Shown here piece by piece: positions 1 to 7,534 of a stretch of 12,607 nucleotides of DNA. A program made the position numbers and the translations under genes. How positions within the stretch are numbered: the first letter of the stretch is position 1; each line of letters opens with the position of its first letter. Under the pieces are notes generated by a model. It saw only the letters and a list, made by a program, of their open reading frames with translations. It was not told the DNA's origin and did no database searches. The stretch lies in the NCBI GenBank assembly GCA_938021685.1, contig CALIFM010000190.1, forward strand, positions 1 through 12,607, written 5' to 3'. The DNA comes from an uncultured Gammaproteobacteria bacterium. Lineage in GTDB: Bacteria; Pseudomonadota; Gammaproteobacteria; Arenicellales; Poriferihabitantaceae.

Positions 1-812
1 TTAATGATAAATCAATGCACTCTTATCAGCGAGTGAGTGGCTTGTTTTCTCCTATTTTAGCGAAGGTGGATGCATTGGCAGCACAAACCCAGCAGGATGC
101 AAATCGTATCGAAAAACTAGGTGCACAGCCGTCACGAGTGCAAGTGGTGGGCAGCCTAAAGTATGACCATGCAGCCAGCGCTGAAGCTTCACAAGCATTA
201 AAAAAGCAGCTGCGCAGCGAGCCTAAATTACTGTGGGTGGCCGCTAGCACGCATGAAGGTGAGGACGCGATGGTGCTTTCTGTGCAGCAAGTCTTGCTGC
301 AACAGCATAATGCTTTATTGGTATTGGCACCACGTCACCCAGAACGCTTTGACACTGTCTATGCTTTGTGCATGCAAAATGTAGCTACGCAACGCTGGTC
401 AACGCTTAAGCCCAATGAGCGTATCGATGAAAGCACTCAAGTGGTCTTGCTTGATAGCATTGGTCAGTTACGTGAATTTATCGCTAGTGCAGAGTGGTGT
501 TTTGTTGGTGGTAGTTTGGTACCCGTGGGCGGGCATAATGTCTTGGAAGCTTGCCAAGCGGGTGTGCCCGTGCTTTTTGGCTCTCACATGCATAAAACTA
601 AGCAAATTGCGGCAGATGTGTTACAACACCAAGCAGGCTTTCAGGTTGATGATGTAGATGAGTTTGAACAGCGTGTATTGCAGTTAGCGATTGAGCCTGA
701 GTTGCGTAAGCAAGTGGGCGAAAACGGTCGTAAACTGATAGCGCAAAACCAAGGTGCACTGAGCGCCACTTTGGATTTAGTGGCCGATTTATTATCAAAG
801 CGGTGTGAATAA
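1..812 (+). CDS. waaA: 3-deoxy-D-manno-octulosonic acid (Kdo) transferase, 3' part
   Basis: Transfers Kdo from CMP-Kdo to lipid A precursor at the inner face of the cytoplasmic membrane during LPS core synthesis. The reading frame is open from position 3 with no start in view, so the first ATG at 15 is internal and the 5' part is cut off by the window edge. About 269 residues are visible against roughly 425 for the full family, so the membrane anchor and acceptor half are missing. Counting from the ATG at 15, the visible C-terminal GT-B domain holds AASTHEGED (about 76-84), LAPRHPERF (104-112) and the family hallmark GGSLVPVGGHNVLE (165-178), which belongs to the CMP-Kdo side of the enzyme. 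It ends with TAA 27 bp before the next gene, so the two may be cotranscribed. Identification rests on these motifs and is secure. Confidence 0.93.
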   Translation, partial: NDKSMHSYQRVSGLFSPILAKVDALAAQTQQDANRIEKLGAQPSRVQVVGSLKYDHAASAEASQALKKQLRSEPKLLWVAASTHEGEDAMVLSVQQVLLQQHNALLVLAPRHPERFDTVYALCMQNVATQRWSTLKPNERIDESTQVVLLDSIGQLREFIASAEWCFVGGSLVPVGGHNVLEACQAGVPVLFGSHMHKTKQIAADVLQHQAGFQVDDVDEFEQRVLQLAIEPELRKQVGENGRKLIAQNQGALSATLDLVADLLSKRCE

Positions 813-839
813 AGCAACAAGCAAGTAAGGGAATGAATA

Positions 840-1304
840 ATGGCTAAATGGGAAGAGAAGGCAAAGCAACTGAGATGGGGCATGAACTTATGGCCACCAT
901 TTTGGGCATCAGGCATCCGTGTGCAATATGTGGCAACCGATTGGAGTAGCGCTAAAGTACGTTTGCGTATGTATTGGTTTAACCGCAATTACGTCAAAGT
1001 GCACTATGGTGGCTCATTGTTTTCGATGACTGATCCGTTTTATATGCTGTTGTTGTTAAAAAAAATGGGAAAGGGATACATAGTATGGGACAAGAAAGCC
1101 GAGATTAAGTATATCAAGGCTGTGCAAGAAGATGTGTTTGCCGAGTTCAATGTGGATGATGAGCAGGTAGCGTTATATAAACAGCGCTTAGAAACCGAAC
1201 AAAGCGTGGAGCCAGTATTTGAGGTGGATATTACCAATGAGGAGGGTGAAGTAGTTGCCAAAGTATGGAAAACGCTTTATATCGCCAAGAAACGGCCTAA
1301 GTAA
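840..1304 (+). CDS. DUF4442 family protein (hotdog-fold, thioesterase-like)
   Basis: A 154-residue soluble protein resembling the DUF4442 family, which is related to hotdog-fold PaaI-type thioesterases. Family-like features are the N-terminal GMNLWPPFWASGIRV stretch, the basic WFNRNYVKVHYGGSLFSMTDP segment around residues 46-67 (position of the hotdog central helix), and a strand-rich C terminus ending VWKTLYIAKKRPK. The start is supported by an AGGGA Shine-Dalgarno sequence at 828-832, seven bases before the ATG. There is no signal peptide or membrane segment. It lies 27 bp behind waaA and converges on the leftward operon with a 38-bp gap. Its substrate is unknown; an acyl-CoA or acyl-carrier substrate is a guess from the fold. 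Proximity to waaA could mean a lipid-related role, but this is weak. Confidence 0.82.
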   Translation: MAKWEEKAKQLRWGMNLWPPFWASGIRVQYVATDWSSAKVRLRMYWFNRNYVKVHYGGSLFSMTDPFYMLLLLKKMGKGYIVWDKKAEIKYIKAVQEDVFAEFNVDDEQVALYKQRLETEQSVEPVFEVDITNEEGEVVAKVWKTLYIAKKRPK

Positions 1305-1342
1305 AACCGAGTAGTTTAATTGGTCAAGATGGCTATTAGAGC

Positions 1343-2203
1343 TTAGTCATCTAGATCGTGTTTTAAAGAATCACCGGCTGCTAGTTTTCGGTCACGTTGA
1401 CGTTGTTTGTCTTGCCGCCACATAATCCACGCCGCCAACAGCACGCCAATTGCCACAGTTACAATCATAATGGTGGCCAATGCATTGATGTCCGGCCGCA
1501 GGCCGAGACGAATGCGCGAATAAATTAAAATTGGCAGGGTATTTGAGCCCGGGCCAGTTACAAAGCTTGCGATTACCAGGTCATCTAGTGACAAGGTGAA
1601 TGCCAATAGCCAGCCGGCCAGCATGCCGGGGGCCAGTATTGGCAAGGTGATGTCTAGTAGCACTCTAAAGGGTTTGGCGCCTAGGTCCAACGCTGCGTCT
1701 TCTAAAGACTCATCCATTCCCGATAATCGCGATTGAATAATCACGGCTACGTAGGCCATTGAAAAGGTGATGTGTGCAATGGTGATGGTGGTAAAGCCGC
1801 GTGCAGATGGCCAGCCGATGAGCTGTGATAAGGTAATAAACAGCAGTAATAGCGATAAACCAGTGATCACTTCTGGCATTACTAGCGGGGCGCTAATCAT
1901 GCCCGAGAACAAGGTGCGGCCCTTGAAGCGGCCAAAGCGTACTAGGGCTAAGCCTGCTAGCGATCCCAGCAGTGTAGCAAAGCAAGCGTTGACAAAGGCA
2001 ATTTTGAGGCTAAGCATCACCGCCTCCCAAACTTCAGGGCTTTCAAATAATTTGGTATACCAACGGGTTGACCAGCCGCCCCATATGGGTACTAGCTTAG
2101 AGTAATTAAACGAATAAATGATTAGTATAAAGATCGGCACATATAAAAAGGCCAAACCAAAGCACAGCATGGAGAACAGAAAAGTTGAACGTTTTTTCTG
2201 CAT
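1343..2203 (-). CDS. potI: Polyamine-type ABC transporter permease PotI
   Basis: Second inner-membrane permease of a spermidine/putrescine-type (PotI/PotC) importer, 286 residues, close to the family length of about 280. An N-terminal hydrophobic helix (about residues 8-30) is followed by roughly five more membrane spans. The cytoplasmic EAA loop, which docks on the ATPase, reads EDAALDLGAKPFRVLLDITLP at about 168-188. The frame stays open upstream to 2305, but the ATG at 2203 is preferred: the protein then begins MQKKRSTFLF directly before the first span, and the start codon overlaps the potH stop by one base (TAATG), a reinitiation arrangement. The longer version adds 34 residues of unrelated composition inside potH. 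It is the last gene of the block. Substrate is likely a cationic amine; the genomic setting suggests a quaternary-ammonium compound rather than putrescine. Confidence 0.9.
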   Translation of the reverse strand: MQKKRSTFLFSMLCFGLAFLYVPIFILIIYSFNYSKLVPIWGGWSTRWYTKLFESPEVWEAVMLSLKIAFVNACFATLLGSLAGLALVRFGRFKGRTLFSGMISAPLVMPEVITGLSLLLLFITLSQLIGWPSARGFTTITIAHITFSMAYVAVIIQSRLSGMDESLEDAALDLGAKPFRVLLDITLPILAPGMLAGWLLAFTLSLDDLVIASFVTGPGSNTLPILIYSRIRLGLRPDINALATIMIVTVAIGVLLAAWIMWRQDKQRQRDRKLAAGDSLKHDLDD

Positions 2204-3141
2204 TAGTGTGCTGCGCTCTCGCGAGATTGCATGCGCTGGTAAAGCATCATTGGCGCCACTAGCACAATCAACAGCACAATGGCGACCGCGGAGGCTACCG
2301 GCCAATCGTGGTTACTATTAAACTCATTAAATAGCACATTGCCAATCATTAATACATTGCCGCCGCCGAGCAAATCAGGAATGACGTATTCGCCTGTTGC
2401 GGGTATAAATACCAGCAGTGAGCCTGCGACAATGCCCGGTAAGGTCAGTGGCAGAGTGACAGTTAAGAAGGTGGTGATCGGCTTTGCGCCTAAATCAGAG
2501 GCCGCTTCATGTAGGCTCATGTCTAGCTTTTCCATGTTGGCATACAGCGGCAAGATCATGAAAGGTAAATAAGAATATACAATGCCTATGTAGACAGCAA
2601 ATTGGGAATACAGCAAGCGGATTGGCTCGTCGATAATACCTAGCCAAATCAAGAAGCTGTTAATAGTGCCTTGGTCTGCTAATAGGCCCATCCATGCATA
2701 AACACGTAGTAAAAATGAAGTCCAAAACGGCAAGATGATCAGCATCAACAACACGTTTTTGGTGGCAGGGTCGGAGCGCACAATGGCGTAGGCAATAGGG
2801 TAGCCGATCAGCAAGCACCAAATGGTTGATATAAGGGCTACTTTTAGCGAGTTTAGATATGTGTTTAAGTAAAGCTCGTCTTCAGCCAAGAACTTGAAAT
2901 TATCGAACAAAATACGCAGATTGAGTGCGCCGTCTTCACCCCATTGAAGCAGTGTTGAAAAAGGCGGGCTAGCAATCAGTGATTCAGCAAAGCTAATTTT
3001 TAAAACAATAGCAAACGGGATAAGAAAGAACAGCAACAGCCAGAAAAATGGCAAACCAACCACTACCGAGCGCCAGCTTGATTGCAGCGTGCGGCCTAGC
3101 TGTTGTAGGCGTGTGCTAGGCTGTGACGCAGTATCTTCCAT
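2203..3141 (-). CDS. potH: Polyamine-type ABC transporter permease PotH
   Basis: First permease of the importer, 312 residues (E. coli PotH is about 317). Hydrophobic spans are seen at about residues 26-50, 97-122, 127-153, 180-201, 230-256 and 279-302. The EAA motif is HEAASDLGAKPITTFLTVTLP at about 211-231, followed by the family segment LVFIPATGEYVIPDLLGGG at about 243-261. The N terminus is a basic cytosolic tail of about 25 residues with no signal peptide. The start lies 6 bp after the potG stop, and its own stop overlaps the potI start, so potGHI should be translated from one message. The call is firm at family level; substrate specificity cannot be read from the permease. Confidence 0.92.
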   Translation of the reverse strand: MEDTASQPSTRLQQLGRTLQSSWRSVVVGLPFFWLLLFFLIPFAIVLKISFAESLIASPPFSTLLQWGEDGALNLRILFDNFKFLAEDELYLNTYLNSLKVALISTIWCLLIGYPIAYAIVRSDPATKNVLLMLIILPFWTSFLLRVYAWMGLLADQGTINSFLIWLGIIDEPIRLLYSQFAVYIGIVYSYLPFMILPLYANMEKLDMSLHEAASDLGAKPITTFLTVTLPLTLPGIVAGSLLVFIPATGEYVIPDLLGGGNVLMIGNVLFNEFNSNHDWPVASAVAIVLLIVLVAPMMLYQRMQSRESAAH

Positions 3142-3147
3142 AGTGTT

Positions 3148-4293
3148 TTATTTTGTCAGCACCACCGCGCTGGTTGGCTCCCAGCTTAGATATACTTTCT
3201 CCTCCCAATCAGCAAGGTGCTCGCCGCTTTTAGGGCGGACTTGATTGGGATGGGTGATTTCCACAATTTTGTCGTTGGTCAGCTTTACTTTGTAGGTAGA
3301 CATGCGGCCTAAATAACCAATGTCTTGCACGATGCCTGATAGTTGATTAGGGCCTGCTTTCTTTGGTGGGGTTTTTGACAGGCGGATTTTTTCAGGGCGA
3401 ATAGCAACCCATACCTTGGCATTTTCTTGTACATCTAGGCCGTGATCAATGTAAAACAAGCTATCATCACGGCGCGACTGCACTAATACGTGATCTGGTT
3501 TGTTCTCTACAACGAAGCCCTGAAAAATATTGGTCGAGCCAATAAAGCTGGCAACGTGACGGCTGTCCGGTGTTTCATAAATTTCAGTTGGTGTGCCAAT
3601 TTGCATGAACTTGCCTTGATCCATCACGGCAATGCGCGTGGACAAGGTCATCGCCTCTTCTTGATCGTGAGTGACCACCACAAAAGTTACACCTAATTCT
3701 TCTTGCAAATTCATCAATTCAAACTGAGTTTGCTCACGTAAACGTTTGTCTAGTGCGCCTAGGGGTTCATCCAATAACAGCACTTTTGGGCGTTTGACTA
3801 AAGCGCGCGCCAGTGCCACGCGTTGTTGTTGTCCGCCGGATAACTGATGGGGCTTGCGTTTGCTAAAATCGCCTAGCTCTACCATGTCTAGCATCTCATC
3901 GACACGCTTAGTCACCTCGGATTTACCAAGGCCATCACGCACCAAACCATAAGCAACGTTTTTGGCCACCGTCATGTGTGGGAATAATGCGTAAGACTGA
4001 AACATCATGTTCACTGGCCGCTCGTAGGCAGGGATTTCGTTCATCAACGTGCCGTCAATGTGGACAGTGCCAGCAGTGGGGCTCTCAAAGCCCGCCATCA
4101 TGCGCAGTAATGTGCTTTTGCCACAACCAGAGCCACCTAGTAAGGAAAATAGCTCGCCTTTGTAGATATCGAGGTCAACGTTGTCTACGGCAGTAAAATC
4201 ACCAAAGCGCTTGGTCATGCCGCGAATTTTGATAAATGGCTGTGCATCTGCGTCCAGCCAAGGGCGGTCGACTGTTTCAGCTGCTTGAGACAT
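3148..4293 (-). CDS. potG: Polyamine-type ABC transporter ATP-binding protein PotG
   Basis: The cytoplasmic ATPase that drives the importer, 381 residues (E. coli PotG about 377). Walker A is GGSGCGKST at residues 53-61 (K59), the signature LSGGQQQR is at 151-158, Walker B VLLLDEP at 171-177 with catalytic E176, and the switch histidine is H209 in VVTHDQ. The C-terminal third (from about 293, VWVAIRPEKIRL) is a TOBE domain of the MalK/PotA type. It is separated from the potF end by 89 bp containing a strong terminator, so its expression depends on read-through or an unseen start point. No good Shine-Dalgarno sequence is visible before the ATG. PotA is the close alternative name; gene order F-G-H-I and sequence favour PotG. 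Confidence 0.93.
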   Translation of the reverse strand: MSQAAETVDRPWLDADAQPFIKIRGMTKRFGDFTAVDNVDLDIYKGELFSLLGGSGCGKSTLLRMMAGFESPTAGTVHIDGTLMNEIPAYERPVNMMFQSYALFPHMTVAKNVAYGLVRDGLGKSEVTKRVDEMLDMVELGDFSKRKPHQLSGGQQQRVALARALVKRPKVLLLDEPLGALDKRLREQTQFELMNLQEELGVTFVVVTHDQEEAMTLSTRIAVMDQGKFMQIGTPTEIYETPDSRHVASFIGSTNIFQGFVVENKPDHVLVQSRRDDSLFYIDHGLDVQENAKVWVAIRPEKIRLSKTPPKKAGPNQLSGIVQDIGYLGRMSTYKVKLTNDKIVEITHPNQVRPKSGEHLADWEEKVYLSWEPTSAVVLTK

Positions 4294-4334
4294 GATATTC
4301 GAGATGCATAGATTTATATTTATGCTCAGTTAGC

Positions 4335-4366
4335 AAATAAAAAGCCACCCATTGTTGGGTGGCTTT
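4335..4366 (-). terminator. Intrinsic terminator between potF and potG
   Basis: A perfect 10-bp inverted repeat, AAAGCCACCC (4341-4350) and GGGTGGCTTT (4357-4366), with a 6-base loop. Read on the - strand, the stem ends in GGGTGGCTTT and runs directly into TTATTTGC, giving a T-rich tail. This is a classic Rho-independent terminator placed 17 bp after the potF stop and about 40 bp before potG. It would end most transcripts after the binding-protein gene and let a fraction continue into potGHI. Confidence 0.88.
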
Positions 4367-4382
4367 GATCAAGTGTAACCGC

Positions 4383-5495
4383 TTAGCTACCAGACTTAAA
4401 CTTTGTCCAAGCGCGGGTGCGAGCGCGTTCTGCTTTAGGCTTAACGGGTACCAATGGGTACATATTTTCTACCGCTTCGGCTGAAGGGTAGGCAGCTGGA
4501 CTGCTGGTCACTTCTTCATCTACCAAGTCAAATGCGTCTTCGTTTGCATTGGCATACCATGTATAGTTACTGTCTGCGGCGGCGACTTCAGGGCGCATCA
4601 TATAGTTAAGGAAGATATGTGCATTTTCCACGTTTTTAGCATCAGAAGGGATCACCCAGCCATCGGCCCAGAATTGGGCCTTGCCTTCACCTTCAGGCAA
4701 GAAAAAGTCTAGTACTACACCGGTGTCAGCTTCAGCTGCGCCAGACATGGCTAATAAGCCATCTGGCCCCCAAGTGACAGCCACACAAAATTCTTTTTGT
4801 GGCATACGCTGGTAAGCGTAGTTATCAAAGGTTTTAATGTAAGGGCGAATAGTTGATAGTAACTCTTCGGCTTTTGCATAATCTTTAGGGTCATTAGAGC
4901 TTGGATCTAAGCCTAGATGCGCCAGTGCCATAGGCATCACATCGGTAGGCGAATCCAACATTGCTACACCGCATTTGGCGAGTTTTTCCATATGTGCTGG
5001 GTCAAAGATCATGTCCATCGAACCGATCGGTGCATCAGGGTGTGTTTCTTTTACTAATTCAGCATTATAAGTTACGCCATGGGTGCCCCACATATACGGA
5101 ATGATGTGCTCATTGCCTGGATCCCAGTTGGCGTCTATTTGGCCCATAACATCTTTGCGCATGTGCTTCATGTTCGGTAGCTTAGATTTATCTAGCTTTT
5201 GTATAATGCCTGCAGGAATCAAGCGTGAATTCATTGAGCTGGCGTGGCTAACCACGTCATAGCCGGAATTGCCTGCTAGCAGTTTAGAGTCAATTGCCTC
5301 GACCGAATCGTACACATCATAGGTCACTTTGATGTCGAACTCCTTTTCAAAGTTAGCAATAGTTTCTTCGCCGATGTATTCAGCCCAGTTGGTGACGTTT
5401 AAAGTGCCGGCAGCCTGTGCATTACCTGCTATGCCGTAAGTGATGCTAATGGCAGCAGGGACTAAAACAGCGTTTAGAATTTGCTTAAATTTCAT
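4383..5495 (-). CDS. potF: PotF-type periplasmic polyamine/amine-binding protein
   Basis: Periplasmic substrate-binding protein of the importer, 370 residues like E. coli PotF. A Sec signal peptide covers residues 1-28 (basic KFKQ, hydrophobic core, AQA cleavage site) and there is no lipobox cysteine. The mature part follows PotF throughout, including NWAEYI (36-41), LDKSKLP (101-107), PYMWGTHG (133-140), YANANE and the terminal RTRAWTKFKSG. Against ligand residues recalled for PotF, W37, Y40, W244 (here W242), D247 (D245) and D278 are kept, while S38 is Ala, D39 is Glu, S85 is Ala, F88 is Met and E185 is Asp. The pocket is therefore altered and the ligand may not be putrescine. A GGAG ribosome-binding site lies about 7 bases before the ATG. 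It has its own candidate promoter and a terminator behind it. Confidence 0.9.
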   Translation of the reverse strand: MKFKQILNAVLVPAAISITYGIAGNAQAAGTLNVTNWAEYIGEETIANFEKEFDIKVTYDVYDSVEAIDSKLLAGNSGYDVVSHASSMNSRLIPAGIIQKLDKSKLPNMKHMRKDVMGQIDANWDPGNEHIIPYMWGTHGVTYNAELVKETHPDAPIGSMDMIFDPAHMEKLAKCGVAMLDSPTDVMPMALAHLGLDPSSNDPKDYAKAEELLSTIRPYIKTFDNYAYQRMPQKEFCVAVTWGPDGLLAMSGAAEADTGVVLDFFLPEGEGKAQFWADGWVIPSDAKNVENAHIFLNYMMRPEVAAADSNYTWYANANEDAFDLVDEEVTSSPAAYPSAEAVENMYPLVPVKPKAERARTRAWTKFKSGS

Positions 5496-5528
5496 TCTTT
5501 CTCTCCAATGGTTAGTGTTTGTAATTGC

Positions 5529-5557
5529 AATATATAGTAGTTGTTATATGTAGCCAA
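5529..5557 (-). promoter_or_regulatory. Candidate sigma70 promoter of potF
   Basis: In the 81-bp gap before potF, the - strand reads TTGGCT (5557-5552, 4/6 to consensus), a 17-bp spacer, and TATATT (5534-5529, 5/6). Initiation near 5522 would leave a leader of about 27 bases carrying the GGAGAG ribosome-binding site. An AT-rich 6-bp inverted repeat, TTATAT (5544-5549) and ATATAA (5557-5562), overlaps the -35 side and could be an operator or chance. The region is AT-rich, so hexamer matches are only moderately informative. Confidence 0.5.
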
Positions 5558-5576
5558 TATAATAAATTTGCTGAGA

Positions 5577-7445
5577 TTAGACAAGTTTGCCGCCAGTATT
5601 GCTAACTGCTTGCCGCATTTGCTCATTGGTTGCAGCGATGCTGCCCGTGGGCGGTTCATTAGCAAGCATGGCTGCTGGGATAAGTGCTTGAATGCGTTTA
5701 TGTAAGTGTCGCACGCCGTGTTCGAGCGAAGAAAGTTGTGACTGCGGAAAAACGCTCGATTCAAAACCAGTTTGCACCCAGCTGACAAAGCTTTTATCTT
5801 CTTGGTCGGTAATACGGTTAATGCGGTGATTTAGATAGCGTGCTAATTTTACTTCACGGCGCTTGTCAGGCAGAGCATAACTAGCACCGCGGTATTGCGT
5901 TTCCCCTACAGTGCTGGGTAGTGACATATACACCTCAGTCATCTCGGGGTACAAAGCGATCACTGTAGAAGGAAAGATTGAGACATACAGCCATTTACGC
6001 TGCGCATCTTCGGGCAAATGCTCAAAGCGAGGCAAGGTTTGTTGATATTGGCGCACGCTCCACAGTTTGGCCGGTTTCTTGTTGATCTGGCCAGTTGAAA
6101 CCGGTACTTGACCTTGCATGCTGTCTTCGTAGCCATCACCATATAGTTGTTGCAAGCTGGGGTGACCACGCGGTACATGATAGCCTTCGTTGTCGATATC
6201 ATGAATGGTTTTCCAGTTATAGGGTCGCAGCTGTAGGTATGGGCTATCTGTAATAGTACGCAGTGCATCCAGTTGATAGGGTGCGATCAGTTTTTCCACG
6301 GGGGCCATTTGGCTTGCTAAGCTAGGTGCGTCGTTATCAAAATTAATAAAGATAAAGCCTTGCCAAACTTCCATATTAATTGGAATTAACCCTTGAGACT
6401 GTTTGTCTAGTCCTGTAAACGTATCGGCGCGTGGCACATTACGTAAACTACCATCGAGGTTGTAAGTCCACCCATGAAAAGGGCAGTTAATCACTTTTGG
6501 GCAATGCCCCTTTTCTTCGTGCAGCACTTTAGCACCGCGATGGCGACACACATTATGAAAGGCTTGCAATTGATCATCGTCACCGCGTAGCACTAGAGCG
6601 CGTTCGCCAAGTGCATCAAAGGTGAGGTAATCGCCTTTTTGGGTAAAGTCATTAATATGGCCGACCCAAAGCCAGCTTTTTTTGAAAATATGCTGCTTCT
6701 CTAGCGTTAAAAATTCATCACTTAAATAAGTCCACGGAGCTAATAGGTCCGCAGTAGCTGTGGAGACTTGAGATGCATGATGTGTGGAGAGCGCTTTTGT
6801 GTTTTCATCGGACGCCGCAAAAATTTGTAGGTATGCCAAACAAACTTGTTCGGCTTGTTGGCTATTAAACTTATCTGGGTCGTGGAGATAGTCTTGCCAG
6901 TAAAGACCTAACATACCTTCAAAGCCGCGCATGATGGCTTCGGTATTGATGGTGGTCCCGGTGCTGCTAATTTGAGTTTCTGAAGCTTCACTTGATAACC
7001 AAGCATTGATCAGGTCAAGTAAATGAGCACGGAAGGCTTGGTCGCGTTGACCGCATATCGCCAAATAATCTCGCCGTGCATGGCCTTCACTAGAAAAGGC
7101 ATACCATACAGCCAGCTTGGCACGGTTTAAAAACTGGGGGTCAAAGTGCAGGTCAATAATTGCGGTTAAGCAAGAAAATGGATCAGAATTGTTGGCGTAG
7201 GTAGCTTCTAATGCTTGATTAAATTCATCGGATAAATATTGCAATGTGCTCAGCAATAGCTGGTCTTTGCTACTGAAATAAAAATTTACGATGCCTTGTG
7301 ATAAATCCGCAGCTTTAGCTACTTTTGCCACTGTAATTCTGGATAAGCCATGTTGGGCAATAGCGTCGATGGCGGCTTCAATTAATTGCTGCTGACGATG
7401 GTCGCGATTAGTTTTGGAGTCAGTTTTGGTGCCGTTTGAGGACAT
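5577..7445 (-). CDS. BetI-like TetR regulator fused to Rieske oxygenase alpha subunit
   Basis: A 622-residue two-part protein. Residues about 15-210 are a TetR-family regulator of BetI type: helix-turn-helix around 36-58 (ITVAKVAKAADLSQGIVNFYF), then an all-helical ligand domain. Residues about 236-600 are a Rieske oxygenase alpha subunit. Its [2Fe-2S] ligands are C300, H302, C321 and H324; its mononuclear iron site is H423, H428 and D550 (in TDQED), with E420 in the bridging position. A bridging Glu is known from carnitine oxygenase CntA, and the overall sequence resembles the GbcA/CntA group that oxidises quaternary ammonium compounds. A linker of about 25 polar residues joins the parts, with no in-frame ATG, GTG or TTG from residue 211 to V285, so a separately initiated oxygenase is unlikely. 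The ATG at 7445 follows an in-frame stop at 7449-7451 and lacks a clear Shine-Dalgarno sequence. No reductase partner is nearby. Glycine betaine demethylation is inferred from context. Confidence 0.87.
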   Translation of the reverse strand: MSSNGTKTDSKTNRDHRQQQLIEAAIDAIAQHGLSRITVAKVAKAADLSQGIVNFYFSSKDQLLLSTLQYLSDEFNQALEATYANNSDPFSCLTAIIDLHFDPQFLNRAKLAVWYAFSSEGHARRDYLAICGQRDQAFRAHLLDLINAWLSSEASETQISSTGTTINTEAIMRGFEGMLGLYWQDYLHDPDKFNSQQAEQVCLAYLQIFAASDENTKALSTHHASQVSTATADLLAPWTYLSDEFLTLEKQHIFKKSWLWVGHINDFTQKGDYLTFDALGERALVLRGDDDQLQAFHNVCRHRGAKVLHEEKGHCPKVINCPFHGWTYNLDGSLRNVPRADTFTGLDKQSQGLIPINMEVWQGFIFINFDNDAPSLASQMAPVEKLIAPYQLDALRTITDSPYLQLRPYNWKTIHDIDNEGYHVPRGHPSLQQLYGDGYEDSMQGQVPVSTGQINKKPAKLWSVRQYQQTLPRFEHLPEDAQRKWLYVSIFPSTVIALYPEMTEVYMSLPSTVGETQYRGASYALPDKRREVKLARYLNHRINRITDQEDKSFVSWVQTGFESSVFPQSQLSSLEHGVRHLHKRIQALIPAAMLANEPPTGSIAATNEQMRQAVSNTGGKLV

Positions 7446-7473
7446 TGTTTATTTGATGAAAGCAGTTATTGTG

Positions 7474-7509
7474 TTGAATGAGTGTACAAAATAATGAACA
7501 ATCATTCAA
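7474..7509 (-). promoter_or_regulatory. Promoter with overlapping palindromic operator of the TetR-Rieske gene
   Basis: The 89-bp gap before the fusion gene holds an inverted repeat: on the - strand, arms TTGAATGATTGT (7509-7498) and ACACTCATTCAA (7485-7474) match in 11 of 12 positions across a 12-bp spacer. The same stretch reads as a promoter, with TTGAAT (7509-7504) and TACACT (7486-7481) exactly 17 bp apart. A dimeric repressor bound here would cover both hexamers. Since the adjacent gene encodes a BetI-like TetR domain, autoregulation is the simplest reading. The promoter is a consensus match by eye (4/6 at each hexamer). Confidence 0.6.
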
Positions 7510-7534
7510 ACTGCTGTTTTTTCTCCATATTAAT

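Noticed and set aside
1305..1342. Terminator in the convergent gap between the DUF4442 gene and potI
   Set aside because: No stem with a T-tract can be drawn on either strand in the 38 bp.
2204..2305. 34-residue N-terminal extension of potI in the same frame
   Set aside because: It lies entirely inside potH, has no membrane-protein character and would precede the natural PotI N terminus; the TAATG overlap start at 2203 is better supported.
5492..5788. 98-residue frame on the - strand ending at the potF start
   Set aside because: It is mostly an alternative frame of the Rieske-domain 3' end and has no recognisable domain; potF has a good start and ribosome-binding site.
5577..7445. Fusion as an artefact of a missed stop or frameshift between two genes
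   Set aside because: The linker is in frame, polar and of ordinary composition, and the Rieske half has no in-frame start codon of its own near its N terminus; a sequencing error cannot be fully excluded but is not suggested.
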